Positions 1 through 8,645 of a stretch of 64,000 nt of DNA are shown here, piece after piece. Each line of letters begins with the position of its first letter. Position 1 is the stretch's first letter. This stretch comes from Glycomyces niveus. GTDB taxonomy: Bacteria > Actinomycetota > Actinomycetes > Mycobacteriales > Micromonosporaceae. Under the pieces are notes generated by a model. It searched no databases. It saw nothing but the letters and a program-made list of their open reading frames with translations, and had not been told where the DNA came from. The position numbers and the translations under genes were made by a program. Where the stretch lies: positions 145,419 to 209,418 of the forward strand of contig NZ_JAGFNP010000011.1 of the NCBI RefSeq assembly GCF_017592475.1, read 5' to 3'.

Positions 1-1851
1 ATGCGCTCCATGCGGCGCGCGGACGACCTCAAAGGCGTCAAACTCTCCCGCGGCGTCAAGCGCCGCATCATCCGCTTCGCGAAGCCGTACCGGCGCGACA
101 TCGGGCTCTTCATCGCGCTCGTGACGCTCATCGCCGCGATCGGCGTCGCCACCCCGGTCCTCGCCGGCGACATCGTCAACGAGCTCACCGGCCCTGACGG
201 CACGCAGCGCGGCGTCGTCACGATCGCCGCGGTCATCGCCGGCCTCGCCGCGGTCGAAGGCCTCCTCAACCTCGCCATGCGCTGGTACGGCGCGAAGCTC
301 GGCGAGGGCATCATCTTCGATCTGCGGCGGGTCGTGTTCGACCACGTGCAGTCGATGCCGGTCGCGTTCTTCACCCGCTCCCAGACCGGCGCGCTCGTCT
401 CCCGCCTGAACAACGACGTGATGGGCGCGCAGCGCGCCTTCACGAGCACCCTCTCCGGGCTGGTCTCGAACGGCATCGCGGTCGCGCTCATCATCGGCGT
501 CATGTTCTTCCAGTCCTGGCAGATCACGCTGCTCTCGCTCGTGCTCGTGCCGGTGTTCCTGGTGCCCGCCAAGTGGGTCGGCCGCAAGCTCGCGGCGCTC
601 ACGAAGGAGGGCTTCGACCTGAACGCGGCCATGAACACGCAGATGGCCGAGCGGTTCAACGTGGGCGGCGCGATGCTCGTGAAGCTCTTCGGCCGACCGG
701 CGACCGAGTCCTCGGAGTTCGCAGAGAAGGCCGACCGGGTGCGCGGCATCGGCATCACCACCGCGATGTACGCCCGCACCTTCATCGTCGCGCTCACCCT
801 CGTCGCGGGCCTCTCGCAGGCCCTCGCGTACGGCCTCGGCGGCGCGCTCGTGTTCGCCGGGCAGCTCAGCGCCGGCACCGTCGTCACCCTCGCACTGCTG
901 CTGACGCGCCTGTACGGCCCGCTCACCGCCCTGTCGAACGTGCGCGTGGACGTGATGAGCGCGCTCGTGAGCTTCCAGCGCGTGTTCGAGGTCCTCGACC
1001 TGCAGCCGCTCATCCGCGAGAAGGAGGACGCCCGGGAGCTCCCCGCCGAGGCGGCGTCGATCGCCTTCCGCGACGTGCGGTTCCGCTACCCGGGCGCGGA
1101 CGAGGTCTCCCTGGCGAGCCTGGAGGACCTGGCCCGGCCCGACCGGTCGGACAACGGCCGCCAGATCCTCGACGGCGTCTCCTTCGAGGTCGCGCCGGGG
1201 CAGCTCGTGGCGCTCGTCGGCCACTCGGGCGCGGGCAAGACGACCACGGCGACCCTGGTGCCGCGCCTGTACGACGTCACCGAGGGCGCGGTCGAGGTCG
1301 GCGGCGTGGATGTGCGCGACCTCAAGGCCGCCTCACTCGCCGCGCACATCGGCATGGTCACCCAGGACGCGCACCTCTTCCACGACACGGTGCGCGCGAA
1401 CCTCCAGTACGCCCGGCCCGAGGCGACGGACGCGGCGATCTGGGAGGCTCTGGACCGGGCCCAGATCGGCGACACCGTGCGCCGCCTCGAATCGGGGCTC
1501 GACACGGTCGTGGGCGAGCGCGGCTACCGGTTCTCCGGCGGCGAGAAGCAGCGCCTCGCGATCGCGCGGGTCCTGCTCAAGGCCCCGCCGATCGTCATCC
1601 TCGACGAGGCCACCGCCCACCTGGACTCCGAGTCCGAGGCGGCAGTCCAGCGCGCCCTCGATTCCGCCCTGGAGGGCCGCACCTCCCTGGTCATCGCCCA
1701 CCGCCTCTCGACGGTGCGCCGGGCGGACACGATCGTGGTCCTCGAGGAGGGGAAGGTCGCCGAGTCGGGCACCCACGAGGAACTGGTGGCCCGCGGGGGC
1801 CTGTACGCCGAGCTGTACAAGACCCAGTTCGAGGAGGTCGGGGTATTGTAG
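1..1851 (+). CDS. ABC exporter, fused permease and ATPase
   Basis: A 616-residue half-transporter that probably works as a homodimer exporting lipids, drugs or peptides across the membrane; the substrate cannot be told. The N-terminal half (about residues 35-320) is the multi-spanning exporter domain. The ATPase follows, with Walker A GHSGAGKTT at about 407-415, signature FSGGEKQRLAIAR near 511, Walker B IVILDEATAHLD near 531 and the switch histidine in IAHRLST near 565. All catalytic elements are intact. The ATG lies on the first base of the window, so the true start could be further upstream. A cold-shock gene follows about 150 bases later, not obviously co-transcribed. Confidence 0.93.
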   Translation: MRSMRRADDLKGVKLSRGVKRRIIRFAKPYRRDIGLFIALVTLIAAIGVATPVLAGDIVNELTGPDGTQRGVVTIAAVIAGLAAVEGLLNLAMRWYGAKLGEGIIFDLRRVVFDHVQSMPVAFFTRSQTGALVSRLNNDVMGAQRAFTSTLSGLVSNGIAVALIIGVMFFQSWQITLLSLVLVPVFLVPAKWVGRKLAALTKEGFDLNAAMNTQMAERFNVGGAMLVKLFGRPATESSEFAEKADRVRGIGITTAMYARTFIVALTLVAGLSQALAYGLGGALVFAGQLSAGTVVTLALLLTRLYGPLTALSNVRVDVMSALVSFQRVFEVLDLQPLIREKEDARELPAEAASIAFRDVRFRYPGADEVSLASLEDLARPDRSDNGRQILDGVSFEVAPGQLVALVGHSGAGKTTTATLVPRLYDVTEGAVEVGGVDVRDLKAASLAAHIGMVTQDAHLFHDTVRANLQYARPEATDAAIWEALDRAQIGDTVRRLESGLDTVVGERGYRFSGGEKQRLAIARVLLKAPPIVILDEATAHLDSESEAAVQRALDSALEGRTSLVIAHRLSTVRRADTIVVLEEGKVAESGTHEELVARGGLYAELYKTQFEEVGVL

Positions 1852-1998
1852 GGTGCAGAAGCCGGTTCGGAGTATTTTTCGCCGAAGTGGTGAAAGGCCA
1901 GCGATGGCAGTACACACAGGCCGCGTCGCCGCAGGCCGCACCGGGTTTCCGGAGCGGGCGGAGGGCGGGCCTGGAAATCAAAGCAAGGAAACGCAGTA

Positions 1999-2202
1999 AT
2001 GGCGCAAGGCACTGTTAAGTGGTTCAACTCCGAAAAGGGCTTCGGCTTCATCGCTCCCGATGACAACGGCCCCGACATCTTCGTCCACTTCACCGCGATC
2101 ACCGGGAGCGGCTACCGCTCGCTGGAGGAGAACCAGCGCGTGGAGTTCGAGGTGGAGCAGGGCAAGAAGGGCCCGCAGGCCGCCAACCTGCGCGCGCTCT
2201 AA
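1999..2202 (+). CDS. Cold-shock domain protein (CspA family)
   Basis: A 67-residue protein consisting of a single cold-shock OB-fold, the normal size for the family. It starts MAQGTVKWFNSEKGFGFI and carries both nucleic-acid-binding motifs, KGFGFI (RNP1) and DIFVHF (RNP2). Such proteins bind single-stranded RNA or DNA in the cytoplasm and act as RNA chaperones. The ATG follows a purine-rich AAGGAAA about eight bases upstream. The roughly 145-base leader contains the inverted halves TTCGG and CCGAA, consistent with a structured csp-type 5' UTR. A strong hairpin ends the transcript. Confidence 0.96.
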   Translation: MAQGTVKWFNSEKGFGFIAPDDNGPDIFVHFTAITGSGYRSLEENQRVEFEVEQGKKGPQAANLRAL

Positions 2203-2212
2203 CCGACTAGCC

Positions 2213-2249
2213 GAAGCCGCTGCCCTTCCGAGCGAAGGACAGCGGCTTC
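2213..2249. terminator. Hairpin terminator between csp and the convergent propeller gene
   Basis: A 16-bp stem (2213-2228 with 2234-2249, one G-T pair) closes a five-base loop in the 63-base gap between two convergent genes, so it may serve both strands. Confidence 0.8.
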
Positions 2250-2265
2250 TATGCGTCCCGGGGTC

Positions 2266-3420
2266 CTACAGCGTGGTGAAGTAGCCCCGCAGGATCGTCC
2301 CGCCCGTGCCCTGGCCCGGGAGCGTCCGGGTGTCGAGGACCGTGCCGTCCGCGTCGACGAGGGTGAGGACGATCTGGCCGTACCGGTCGTCGCACACGAT
2401 CATCGAGCCGTCCGCCAGGAACACCGCGTTGGGGCGTTCGGCGTCCACCGGGAGGTCCAGGACCTCGCCGGTCGCGGTGTCCACGTACCGGTCGCAGCGG
2501 GCCGCCTGCGTGTGCCCGGCCGCGCCGGTCTCGCCGTCGTCGTACTGCAGGCACGCCCGGCTGAGATCGGCCGAGATCGACGACAGGCCCGTGAACCCGT
2601 CGTCGGCGCTCCACACCGCCGCCCCTGCGAGCTCGACCCGGCCGCCGCCGTCCGGCCGCATCGCGACCGAGCCGTCCGAACTGACCAGGTACTCGCCGTC
2701 GGCGGACCAGCGCGGCGAGCAGCCGACCTCCTCGGGAAGGTCGGAGAGGGCCTCGCCGGTCGCGACGTCGAGCAGGTACGCGCCGGTGCTCTCGGCGTCG
2801 GCCAGGTTGAGCACCACCCGGTCCGAGTCGGGGGACCAGGACGGGGCGCACTGCACCGTGAAGATCCCGAGCTCGTCGATCTTGTCCCCGGTGAGGGACG
2901 CGAGCGAACCGGCGCATTCCTCCGCGCCGCCGACCGCGAAGCGGTTCCCGTCGGGCGCCACGTGGTACTCGCCGTCCCGCAGGACCTCGCTCCCCTCTTC
3001 GCCTTCGAAGCGGAAGAACGTCGGCTGGGACGAGACGTCGTCCTGGCTCACCTCGAACACGAGCCCGTCCGGAATCGCGGTCAGCTCGCCCATCGAACCG
3101 GAAGGGCCCCAACCGGACCAGTCCTCGGGCACACCGCAGGCGGACCCGGTCTCCGTCGTCGTCTCCGGATCGGACGGCGTCGCCGTCCCGCTCACGGTCG
3201 GGTCGTCAGCCGGCGGCAGCTCGTCCGCGCGGTCGCGGTCGACGAGGGCGGCGGTCGCGCCGCCCGCCATCGCCAGCCCGGCGATCGCGGCGACCGCGAC
3301 CGCGGCGAGCCGCCGCCGCGCCATCGACCGGGCCTTGCGGTACGCGCCCGCGGCGAGGTCCCGCTCCGGCGCTCCGTCCCCTGCGATGCCTTGCAGCACT
3401 TCGCGGATCGAGTCAGGCAT
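2266..3420 (-). CDS. Membrane-anchored beta-propeller-like protein, partner of a sigma factor
   Basis: A 384-residue protein. About 35 charged N-terminal residues (MPDSIREVLQGIAGDG...) would be cytoplasmic, one membrane helix follows at about 38-60, and the rest would be extracytoplasmic. The outer part has repeated blade-like strands (for example WSPDSDRVVLNLAD, RWSADGEYLVSSDG) as in TolB/WD40-like propellers. Its ATG has the ribosome site GGGGAGAGG and overlaps the end of the upstream sigma-factor gene by eight bases, so translation is probably coupled. By analogy with other sigma/membrane-protein pairs it may sense an external signal or restrain the sigma factor. That role is inferred; no classic anti-sigma domain is recognisable. 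Confidence 0.75.
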   Translation of the reverse strand: MPDSIREVLQGIAGDGAPERDLAAGAYRKARSMARRRLAAVAVAAIAGLAMAGGATAALVDRDRADELPPADDPTVSGTATPSDPETTTETGSACGVPEDWSGWGPSGSMGELTAIPDGLVFEVSQDDVSSQPTFFRFEGEEGSEVLRDGEYHVAPDGNRFAVGGAEECAGSLASLTGDKIDELGIFTVQCAPSWSPDSDRVVLNLADAESTGAYLLDVATGEALSDLPEEVGCSPRWSADGEYLVSSDGSVAMRPDGGGRVELAGAAVWSADDGFTGLSSISADLSRACLQYDDGETGAAGHTQAARCDRYVDTATGEVLDLPVDAERPNAVFLADGSMIVCDDRYGQIVLTLVDADGTVLDTRTLPGQGTGGTILRGYFTTL

Positions 3421-4099
3421 TGGCCTCTCCCCTCACGTTCGCGAACTCGGTCTCCCAGCGCGCGAGATGGGTCCCCGGGTCCCCGCCGAGCACGAGCTCG
3501 GGGAAGCCGTTGCGCAGCCGCCGCAGGCCGCGCTGCACGCGGGCGCGCAAGGTGGTCACGGGGCAGTCGAGGATCGCGGCGGCCGACGCCTCGGTCTGGT
3601 CCTCGAAGTAGCGCAGCACGATCGCGGCGCGCTGCGTCGCCGGCAGCGAGAGCAGGGCCGCGTGCACCGCCAGCCGCAGCGCCGTGTCCGGTTCGTCGCC
3701 GGGGCGCTCGGGGACGGCCTCGGTCGAGACCTCGGCGACCTTCGTGCGCCGCCAGCGGCTCACGTGCAGGTGGTACATGGTGCGGCGGGTGTACGCCTCG
3801 GCGTTCGCGGTGCGGTGCAGGCGTTTCCACGACCGCCAGGTGCGCGCCAGCGCGTCCTGCACCAGGTCCTCGGCGAGCCCCCGGTCACCGGTCAGCAGGT
3901 ACGCCGAGGCGCACAGCGCCCCGGACCGGGCCCGCACGAAGTCCTCGAACTCGCTCTGCCGCGTGGGCGGCGGCGGGGGAGGCCCGGGCGGTTCCCCTGG
4001 GGGGACGGACGATCCGGTCACGATGGGTTCCGTTCTAGATGGAGCGGGCAGTGGAGTGGAGATACCCGTCAAGACGGGAAAACGGGCAGCGATCCGCAT
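3413..4099 (-). CDS. SigE-family RNA polymerase sigma factor (ECF-type)
   Basis: Alternative sigma factor of up to 228 residues. Region 2 is the block FEDFVRARSGALCASAYLLT...AEDLVQDALARTWRSW; region 4 is LPATQRAAIVLRYFEDQTE followed by a helix-turn-helix (AAAILDCPVTTLRARVQRGLRRL). A proline-rich linker precedes region 2. The ATG at 4099 has no clear ribosome site; a GTG at 4021 would remove 26 doubtful residues and is an equally good start. It overlaps the downstream propeller gene, the usual arrangement for a sigma factor and its membrane partner. The divergent GNAT gene lies about 100 bases away. Confidence 0.88.
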   Translation of the reverse strand: MRIAARFPVLTGISTPLPAPSRTEPIVTGSSVPPGEPPGPPPPPPTRQSEFEDFVRARSGALCASAYLLTGDRGLAEDLVQDALARTWRSWKRLHRTANAEAYTRRTMYHLHVSRWRRTKVAEVSTEAVPERPGDEPDTALRLAVHAALLSLPATQRAAIVLRYFEDQTEASAAAILDCPVTTLRARVQRGLRRLRNGFPELVLGGDPGTHLARWETEFANVRGEANA

Positions 4100-4116
4100 C
4101 GTACGAACGGTTGGCT

Positions 4117-4139
4117 ACACCTGACCGAACAGACAGGTT
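4117..4139. promoter_or_regulatory. Inverted repeat between sigma factor and GNAT genes
   Basis: The arms ACCTG and CAGGT flank a ten-base centre that itself contains part of GAAC-N6-GTTC, in the short divergent intergenic region. It could be an operator or part of the sigma gene's own promoter. No regulator is known and the repeat is short. Confidence 0.3.
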
Positions 4140-4161
4140 CGATGCGTCCACCGAAACCGGA

Positions 4162-4196
4162 TTGTGACCCTGGACCGCACCGGGCACACTGTCCCA
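4162..4196 (+). promoter_or_regulatory. Leaderless promoter of GNAT paralog 1
   Basis: TTGTGA (4162-4167), a 17-base spacer and CACACT (4185-4190) are followed by six bases and the GTG start, so transcription would begin at or next to the start codon. Confidence 0.55.
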
Positions 4197-5222
4197 GTGA
4201 AAATCATCGAATTCAGCGCCGAAGACCACGATCTGATCGAACAGGCCTTCGCCGTCATCACGGCCGCCCACCATGCGGACACCCCGGAGAACCCGGCCCC
4301 CGTCGAGCGGTTCTTCAAGACCCTCTTCACCCACGCCCTCCCCGGCCGCGAGAACCACTGGTACGCGTGCGTCGAGGACGGTGCGCTGCTCGGTCACACC
4401 CGGACCACCTTCTTCACCGACGAGAACCGCGAACTCGCGATCGTCCGCTTCGGCGCCGTCCACCCCGACCACCGCGGCCGCGGCATCGGCAGCGCCCTCC
4501 TCGACCATGTCGAGCGCGCCTGCGCCGAGCACGGGCGCACCACCGTGCTCACCGGCGCACCCGTCTACTGGGAAGGCGGTCCTGAGCGCCACGAGGACTT
4601 CGCGCGGCTCCTGGAGGACCGCGGCTACAAGAAGGCCCTCACCACGGTCAACCGCCGCAGCCCCGTCGACCCGCTCGGCGCCGAACGCGAAGCCGAGGAG
4701 TACGCGAAGGCCTTGGCCGCCGCGGGCGACGCCTACGAGGTGCGCCAGTGGATCGGCCCCGTCCCCGACGACCTCCTCGACACCATGTGCCGCATGGAGA
4801 CCACCATCATCAACGAGATCCCCCTCGGCGAGATCGAGATGGAGATCGAGCACGTGACCCCTGAGAAGCTGCGCGCCAGCGAAGCCGTCTACGCCGCCGA
4901 GGGCCGGGTCATCGCCCACTCCGTCGCCCTCGACGCCGCCGGCGAGATCGTCGCCTGGACCGAGGTCGGCGTCGACGAGGGCGACTACCGCGACGCCCAC
5001 CAGGCCATCACGATCGTCGACCCGGCCCACCGCGGCCACCGCCTCGGCCTGCTCCTCAAGCTCGCGAACCTGCGCCAGATCCGCGAGCGGTTCCCGCACG
5101 TCGAGTACATCTGGACCGACAACGCCGACGTCAACGCCCCGATGATCGCCATCAACGAGCTGCTGAACTACACCACGGTCGATGCCAACGCCGAGTACCA
5201 GCGCAAGCTGGAGGCCGTGTGA
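4197..5222 (+). CDS. Two-domain GNAT acetyltransferase, paralog 1
   Basis: A 341-residue cytoplasmic protein with two GNAT folds. The first carries the acetyl-CoA loop HPDHRGRGIGSALLDH; the second carries PAHRGHRLGLLLKLANLRQ. The layout resembles mycothiol-synthase-like double GNATs, but the acceptor is unknown. I place the start at GTG 4197, not at the upstream ATG 4164: the next paralogs begin MEIIE and VQIQE, matching VKIIE here, and CACACT lies exactly six bases before this GTG (leaderless start). TTGTGA stands 17 bases before that hexamer. First of four tandem relatives; the next gene overlaps it by four bases. Confidence 0.85.
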   Translation: MKIIEFSAEDHDLIEQAFAVITAAHHADTPENPAPVERFFKTLFTHALPGRENHWYACVEDGALLGHTRTTFFTDENRELAIVRFGAVHPDHRGRGIGSALLDHVERACAEHGRTTVLTGAPVYWEGGPERHEDFARLLEDRGYKKALTTVNRRSPVDPLGAEREAEEYAKALAAAGDAYEVRQWIGPVPDDLLDTMCRMETTIINEIPLGEIEMEIEHVTPEKLRASEAVYAAEGRVIAHSVALDAAGEIVAWTEVGVDEGDYRDAHQAITIVDPAHRGHRLGLLLKLANLRQIRERFPHVEYIWTDNADVNAPMIAINELLNYTTVDANAEYQRKLEAV

Positions 5223-6238
5223 CGCCGGAGATCCGCCGCGTCCTCCCCGCCGACCGGGACCTGCTGCGGCAGGTCCACGAGGTCTTCGAGGCCGTGCGCG
5301 CCGCCGAGACCCCCGAGCACCCGCCCGTCCCCGAGGACCGCTACTCCGGGATGCTCGAGCACCCGCCGCCGGACTCCGAGTTCCGCTGCTACGCCGCGGT
5401 CGAGGACGGCAGAGTCCTCGGCCAGCACTGGGTCTACCTGCCGCAGAAGGAGAACGCGCACTACGCCGAGCTCGACCTCGCCGTCGATCCCGGCCGGCGC
5501 CGCCGCGGGATCGGCACCGCGCTCCTCGAGCACCTGCTGCGGCTCGCCCGTGAGGAGCGCCGCAGCGAGGTCGTCGTCACCGTCTGGGCCGCGGTCGAAG
5601 GCGGCCCGAGCCGCCCCGACGCGGGCGCGAGATTCCTTGAGCGCCACGGTTTCACCGCCGCGCTCACCGAGATCGGCCGCACCCTCCGGATCGGGGCCGA
5701 CACGGCCGCAGAGGAACGCCTCTGGGACGAGAACATCGGCGCCGCAAGCGACTACGACCTCGTCTCCTGGATCGGCCGCTGCCCCGAGCAGTACGTCGAA
5801 GGCCTCGGCCGCATCGACTCGCAGATCTTCGCCGAGATCCCCCTCGGCGACGTCGACCTGCGCCCCCGCACCATCGACGCCGACTTCGTCCGCACCCGCG
5901 AGGAGCGCGCCGAAGCCCAGGGCCACACCATCATCCGCACCATCGCCGTCCACCGCGCCACCGGCGAGGTCGCGGCCAACACGCTCGTCTACGCCCACGC
6001 CGGCGAAGCGCACGCCGATCAGGCCATCACCATCGTCGACCCGGCCCACCGCGGCCACCGCCTCGGCCTGCTCGCCAAGCTCGCGAACCTTCGCCAGCTG
6101 CGCGCGCACGACCCCGGGGTGACCGAGGTCTGGACCGGCAACGCCGACACGAACGCCAATATGGTCGCCATCAACGACCAGCTCGGCTTCCGCCCCGTCG
6201 ACGCCCGCGTCTCCTACCGCCGCCTCATCGAGCTCTGA
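5219..6238 (+). CDS. Two-domain GNAT acetyltransferase, paralog 2
   Basis: A 339-residue double-GNAT protein. The first domain has DPGRRRRGIGTALLEHLL; the second has TIVDPAHRGHRLGLLAKLANLRQ, nearly identical to the other three copies. The acceptor substrate is not predictable. Its GTG start lies in a GTGA overlap with the stop of paralog 1, so the two are translationally coupled and must share a transcript. A strong hairpin just after the stop separates it from paralog 3. Confidence 0.85.
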   Translation: MTPEIRRVLPADRDLLRQVHEVFEAVRAAETPEHPPVPEDRYSGMLEHPPPDSEFRCYAAVEDGRVLGQHWVYLPQKENAHYAELDLAVDPGRRRRGIGTALLEHLLRLAREERRSEVVVTVWAAVEGGPSRPDAGARFLERHGFTAALTEIGRTLRIGADTAAEERLWDENIGAASDYDLVSWIGRCPEQYVEGLGRIDSQIFAEIPLGDVDLRPRTIDADFVRTREERAEAQGHTIIRTIAVHRATGEVAANTLVYAHAGEAHADQAITIVDPAHRGHRLGLLAKLANLRQLRAHDPGVTEVWTGNADTNANMVAINDQLGFRPVDARVSYRRLIEL

Positions 6239-6242
6239 CGCC

Positions 6243-6268
6243 TCGGGCCGGGCGCCAGCCCGGCCCGA
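6243..6268 (+). terminator. GC-rich hairpin after GNAT paralog 2
   Basis: A 10-bp perfect stem (6244-6253 with 6258-6267) with a four-base loop just after the stop codon. There is no T-tract, so it is either a weak terminator or a 3'-end stabiliser. Confidence 0.5.
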
Positions 6269-6292
6269 ATCACACAGCGCCCCAACGGAAGT

Positions 6293-6304
6293 CATACTCG
6301 ACCC
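6293..6304 (+). promoter_or_regulatory. Leaderless -10 of GNAT paralog 3
   Basis: CATACT (6293-6298) is followed by exactly six bases and the GTG start. No convincing -35 is visible. Confidence 0.5.
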
Positions 6305-7318
6305 GTGCAGATCCAGGAAGTCGGCCCGACCGCCGCCGCCCGCATCGCCGACCTCGCCGCGCTGGCCGCCCTGATGCGGGCCGCCGACGCCCCCGGCGGC
6401 CAGCCGATCATCGAGTCCTCGTACGCCGCGACGATCCGGCACCCCGTCACCGGCTACGAGACCCGCAACTACGCGGGCACCGCCGACGGCGCGCTCGTCG
6501 GCTACCTCAGGACCGAGGTCAAGGACACCGACCCGCGGCGCGTCACCGGGCAGCTCCTCGTCCACCCCGCCCACCGCCGCCGCGGCCACGGCACCGCCCT
6601 CCTCGACTTCGCCCTCGACCGCTGCCGCGCGGAGGGACGCGACACCCTGGCGCTCAGCACCATCACCGCCGTAGAAGGCGGCCCCGCCCGCGACGACGCC
6701 GGCGCGCGGTTCCTCGAACGGCACGGCTTCGCCGTCGCCCTCAACCTCATCCGCCGCCGCGTCCCCGTCGCCCCCGCCGAATCCGAGCCGGGACTCTGGG
6801 ACGAAGCGCTCGCCGTGTCCGCCGACTACGAGCTGCGCGGCTGGACCGGACCCGTCCCCGACGAGCTCCTGATCCCCATGTGCCGCATGGACTCCATGGT
6901 CCTCCGCGAGGTACCGATGGGCGGTCTCGGCATGGCGCCCGAACAGGTCGACACCGCGCGGCTGCGTGCCAAGGAGGCCGCCACCGCCGCCCACCGCAAG
7001 ACCGGCGTGAACACCGTCGCCGTCCACAAAGGCACCGGCGACGTCGCCGCCCACACCCGCGTCGACGTCTACGACGACCCGGCGGCCGCACACGGCCACG
7101 TCCTCATCACGATCGTCGACCCCGCCCACCGCGGCCACCGCCTCGGCCTGCTCGTCAAACTCGCGAACCTCCGCCAGCTTCGTGAGGAGTTCCCGCAGGT
7201 CGCGGAGTTGTGGACCGCCAACGCCGACGTCAACGCGCCCATGATCGCCATCAACGAGCGGCTCGGCTACCGCCCCGTCGAGCACACCCCGATCTATCAG
7301 CGCCGCATCGACCGCTGA
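6305..7318 (+). CDS. Two-domain GNAT acetyltransferase, paralog 3
   Basis: A 337-residue member of the same tandem family. The first-domain acetyl-CoA motif is HPAHRRRGHGTALLDFAL and the second TIVDPAHRGHRLGLLVKLANLRQ. The start GTG (VQIQEVGP) aligns with the starts of paralogs 1 and 4 and lies six bases after CATACT, which argues for its own leaderless transcript. Divergence is greatest between the two domains, where an acceptor site would be expected, so the copies may have different substrates. The function is otherwise unknown. Confidence 0.85.
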   Translation: MQIQEVGPTAAARIADLAALAALMRAADAPGGQPIIESSYAATIRHPVTGYETRNYAGTADGALVGYLRTEVKDTDPRRVTGQLLVHPAHRRRGHGTALLDFALDRCRAEGRDTLALSTITAVEGGPARDDAGARFLERHGFAVALNLIRRRVPVAPAESEPGLWDEALAVSADYELRGWTGPVPDELLIPMCRMDSMVLREVPMGGLGMAPEQVDTARLRAKEAATAAHRKTGVNTVAVHKGTGDVAAHTRVDVYDDPAAAHGHVLITIVDPAHRGHRLGLLVKLANLRQLREEFPQVAELWTANADVNAPMIAINERLGYRPVEHTPIYQRRIDR

Positions 7319-7360
7319 CGGCCCGCCTCGCCGGTCGGCGTGGCGGAAACCGTAATTCGA

Positions 7361-7396
7361 TTGCCCCAGGTCGCCACCGATGTCCACACTGACGAC
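7361..7396 (+). promoter_or_regulatory. Leaderless promoter of GNAT paralog 4
   Basis: TTGCCC (7361-7366), an 18-base spacer and CACACT (7385-7390) are followed by six bases and the ATG. The spacing matches the promoters of paralogs 1 and 3. Confidence 0.5.
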
Positions 7397-8422
7397 ATGG
7401 AAATCATCGAACTCGACCCCGCGGACGGCGATCTCGTCTCCGGCGCCTTCGACGTCATGCGCGCCACCCACGCGGCCGACCACCCCGAGAACCCCGCCCC
7501 CCACCGGGCCAGCTTCGTCGCCGGCCTCAGCTACCCGCCGCCGGACGAGGACGAGGCCCACTTCGTCGCCGTCGCCGACGGCCAGGTCGTCGCCGTCCTG
7601 GGCATCGGCCTGCCGAACCGCGCCAACCTGCATTTCGGCTGGGCCTGGATCAACGTCCATCCCGACCACCGCCGCCAGGGCATCGGCTCGGCGCTGGTGG
7701 ACCACTTCATCGCGTACGCGCGCGAGCGCGGCCGCACCGAACTCACCCTCGACACGCACCTGACCTGGGAAGACGGTGTGGAGCGGTCCAAGGCCGGGCA
7801 GTTGTTCGCCGAGAAGCACGGGTTCAAACTCGCGCTGCAGTGGATCAACCGCCGCTGCGCGGTCGACGCCCTCGACGCTGACACGGAGCAGGCCCTCCTG
7901 GAGAAGGCCCAGGCGGCAGCCGGCGACGACTACGAGATCATCTCGTGGATCGGGCGCACCCCCGAGGAGCTCGTCGAGACGATGGCGCGCATCGACTCCA
8001 CGATCCTCGCGGAGGTCCCGCTCGGCGAACTCGAGCTCGAACCCGAGACCATCGACGCCGAACTGAAGAACGCCAGGTCCGACCGCAACGAGGCCATGGG
8101 CCTCAAGCTCGTCCAGACCGTCGCCCGCTACCGCGGCACCGGCGAGGTCGTCGCCAACACGTGCGTCTTCATCCACGACGACGGCGAGTTCCCGGACGCC
8201 TACCAGGGCATCACGATCGTGGACAAGGACCACCGCGGCCACCGCCTCGGCCTGCTCCTCAAGATCGTGAACCTGCGGCTCGTGCGCGAGAACTTCCCGC
8301 ACATCCGCGCCATCTGGACGGACAACGCCGACGTCAACGCCCCTATGATCGACATCAACGTCACCCTCGGGTACGAGATCGTCGACGCCGGCGGCGAGTT
8401 CCAGCGCAAGTTCCAGGACTGA
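7397..8422 (+). CDS. Two-domain GNAT acetyltransferase, paralog 4
   Basis: A 341-residue double-GNAT protein (MEIIELDPADGD...). It has HPDHRRQGIGSALVDHFI in the first domain and TIVDKDHRGHRLGLLLKIVNLRL in the second. The start is ATG 7397, because that residue aligns with paralogs 1 and 3 and the CACACT-N6-ATG arrangement is preserved; an in-frame start 57 bases upstream would add unrelated residues. Last of the four tandem copies; two hairpins follow. Substrate unknown. Confidence 0.85.
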   Translation: MEIIELDPADGDLVSGAFDVMRATHAADHPENPAPHRASFVAGLSYPPPDEDEAHFVAVADGQVVAVLGIGLPNRANLHFGWAWINVHPDHRRQGIGSALVDHFIAYARERGRTELTLDTHLTWEDGVERSKAGQLFAEKHGFKLALQWINRRCAVDALDADTEQALLEKAQAAAGDDYEIISWIGRTPEELVETMARIDSTILAEVPLGELELEPETIDAELKNARSDRNEAMGLKLVQTVARYRGTGEVVANTCVFIHDDGEFPDAYQGITIVDKDHRGHRLGLLLKIVNLRLVRENFPHIRAIWTDNADVNAPMIDINVTLGYEIVDAGGEFQRKFQD

Positions 8423-8426
8423 ACCG

Positions 8427-8457
8427 CGAGGCCGCACCGGAAACGGATACGGCCTCG
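8427..8457 (+). terminator. First hairpin after the GNAT cluster
   Basis: The arms CGAGGCCG (8427-8434) and CGGCCTCG (8450-8457) pair perfectly five bases after the stop codon. No T-tract follows. Confidence 0.5.
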
Positions 8458-8478
8458 AAATGGTGTCTCTAGGCACAA

Positions 8479-8526
8479 GCCGGCCGTGGAGGTGGCGTCC
8501 CTCCTCCGCGGTCGGCTATTGTTCTT
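8479..8526 (+). terminator. Second hairpin with T-rich tail
   Basis: A 14-bp stem with two G-T pairs (8479-8492 with 8503-8516) is followed by TATTGTTCTT, a better intrinsic terminator than most in this genome. It ends the GNAT transcript or, if the helicase promoter lies further upstream, could act as an attenuator in the helicase leader. Confidence 0.65.
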
Positions 8527-8645
8527 AGCTGGCCCTCTTAGTGGCCCGATCAGGCGCGTCCCGCCCCATCACCGTCGGCTCATGGTGAACCAAATCTCCG
8601 CGGAACGTGCGTCACTTACGAAGTCGTTCTCGCGGAAGGCGAACC

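Noticed and set aside
2251..4585. Long forward frames across the sigma factor and propeller genes
   Set aside because: They run antisense to two minus-strand genes with clear domains and overlapping starts, and have Arg/Pro-rich products.
5168..8476. A 1102-codon open frame on the minus strand across the four GNAT genes
   Set aside because: It is the antisense shadow of GC-rich coding DNA; its Gly/Asp/Val-rich product has no domain and the forward genes have clear motifs.
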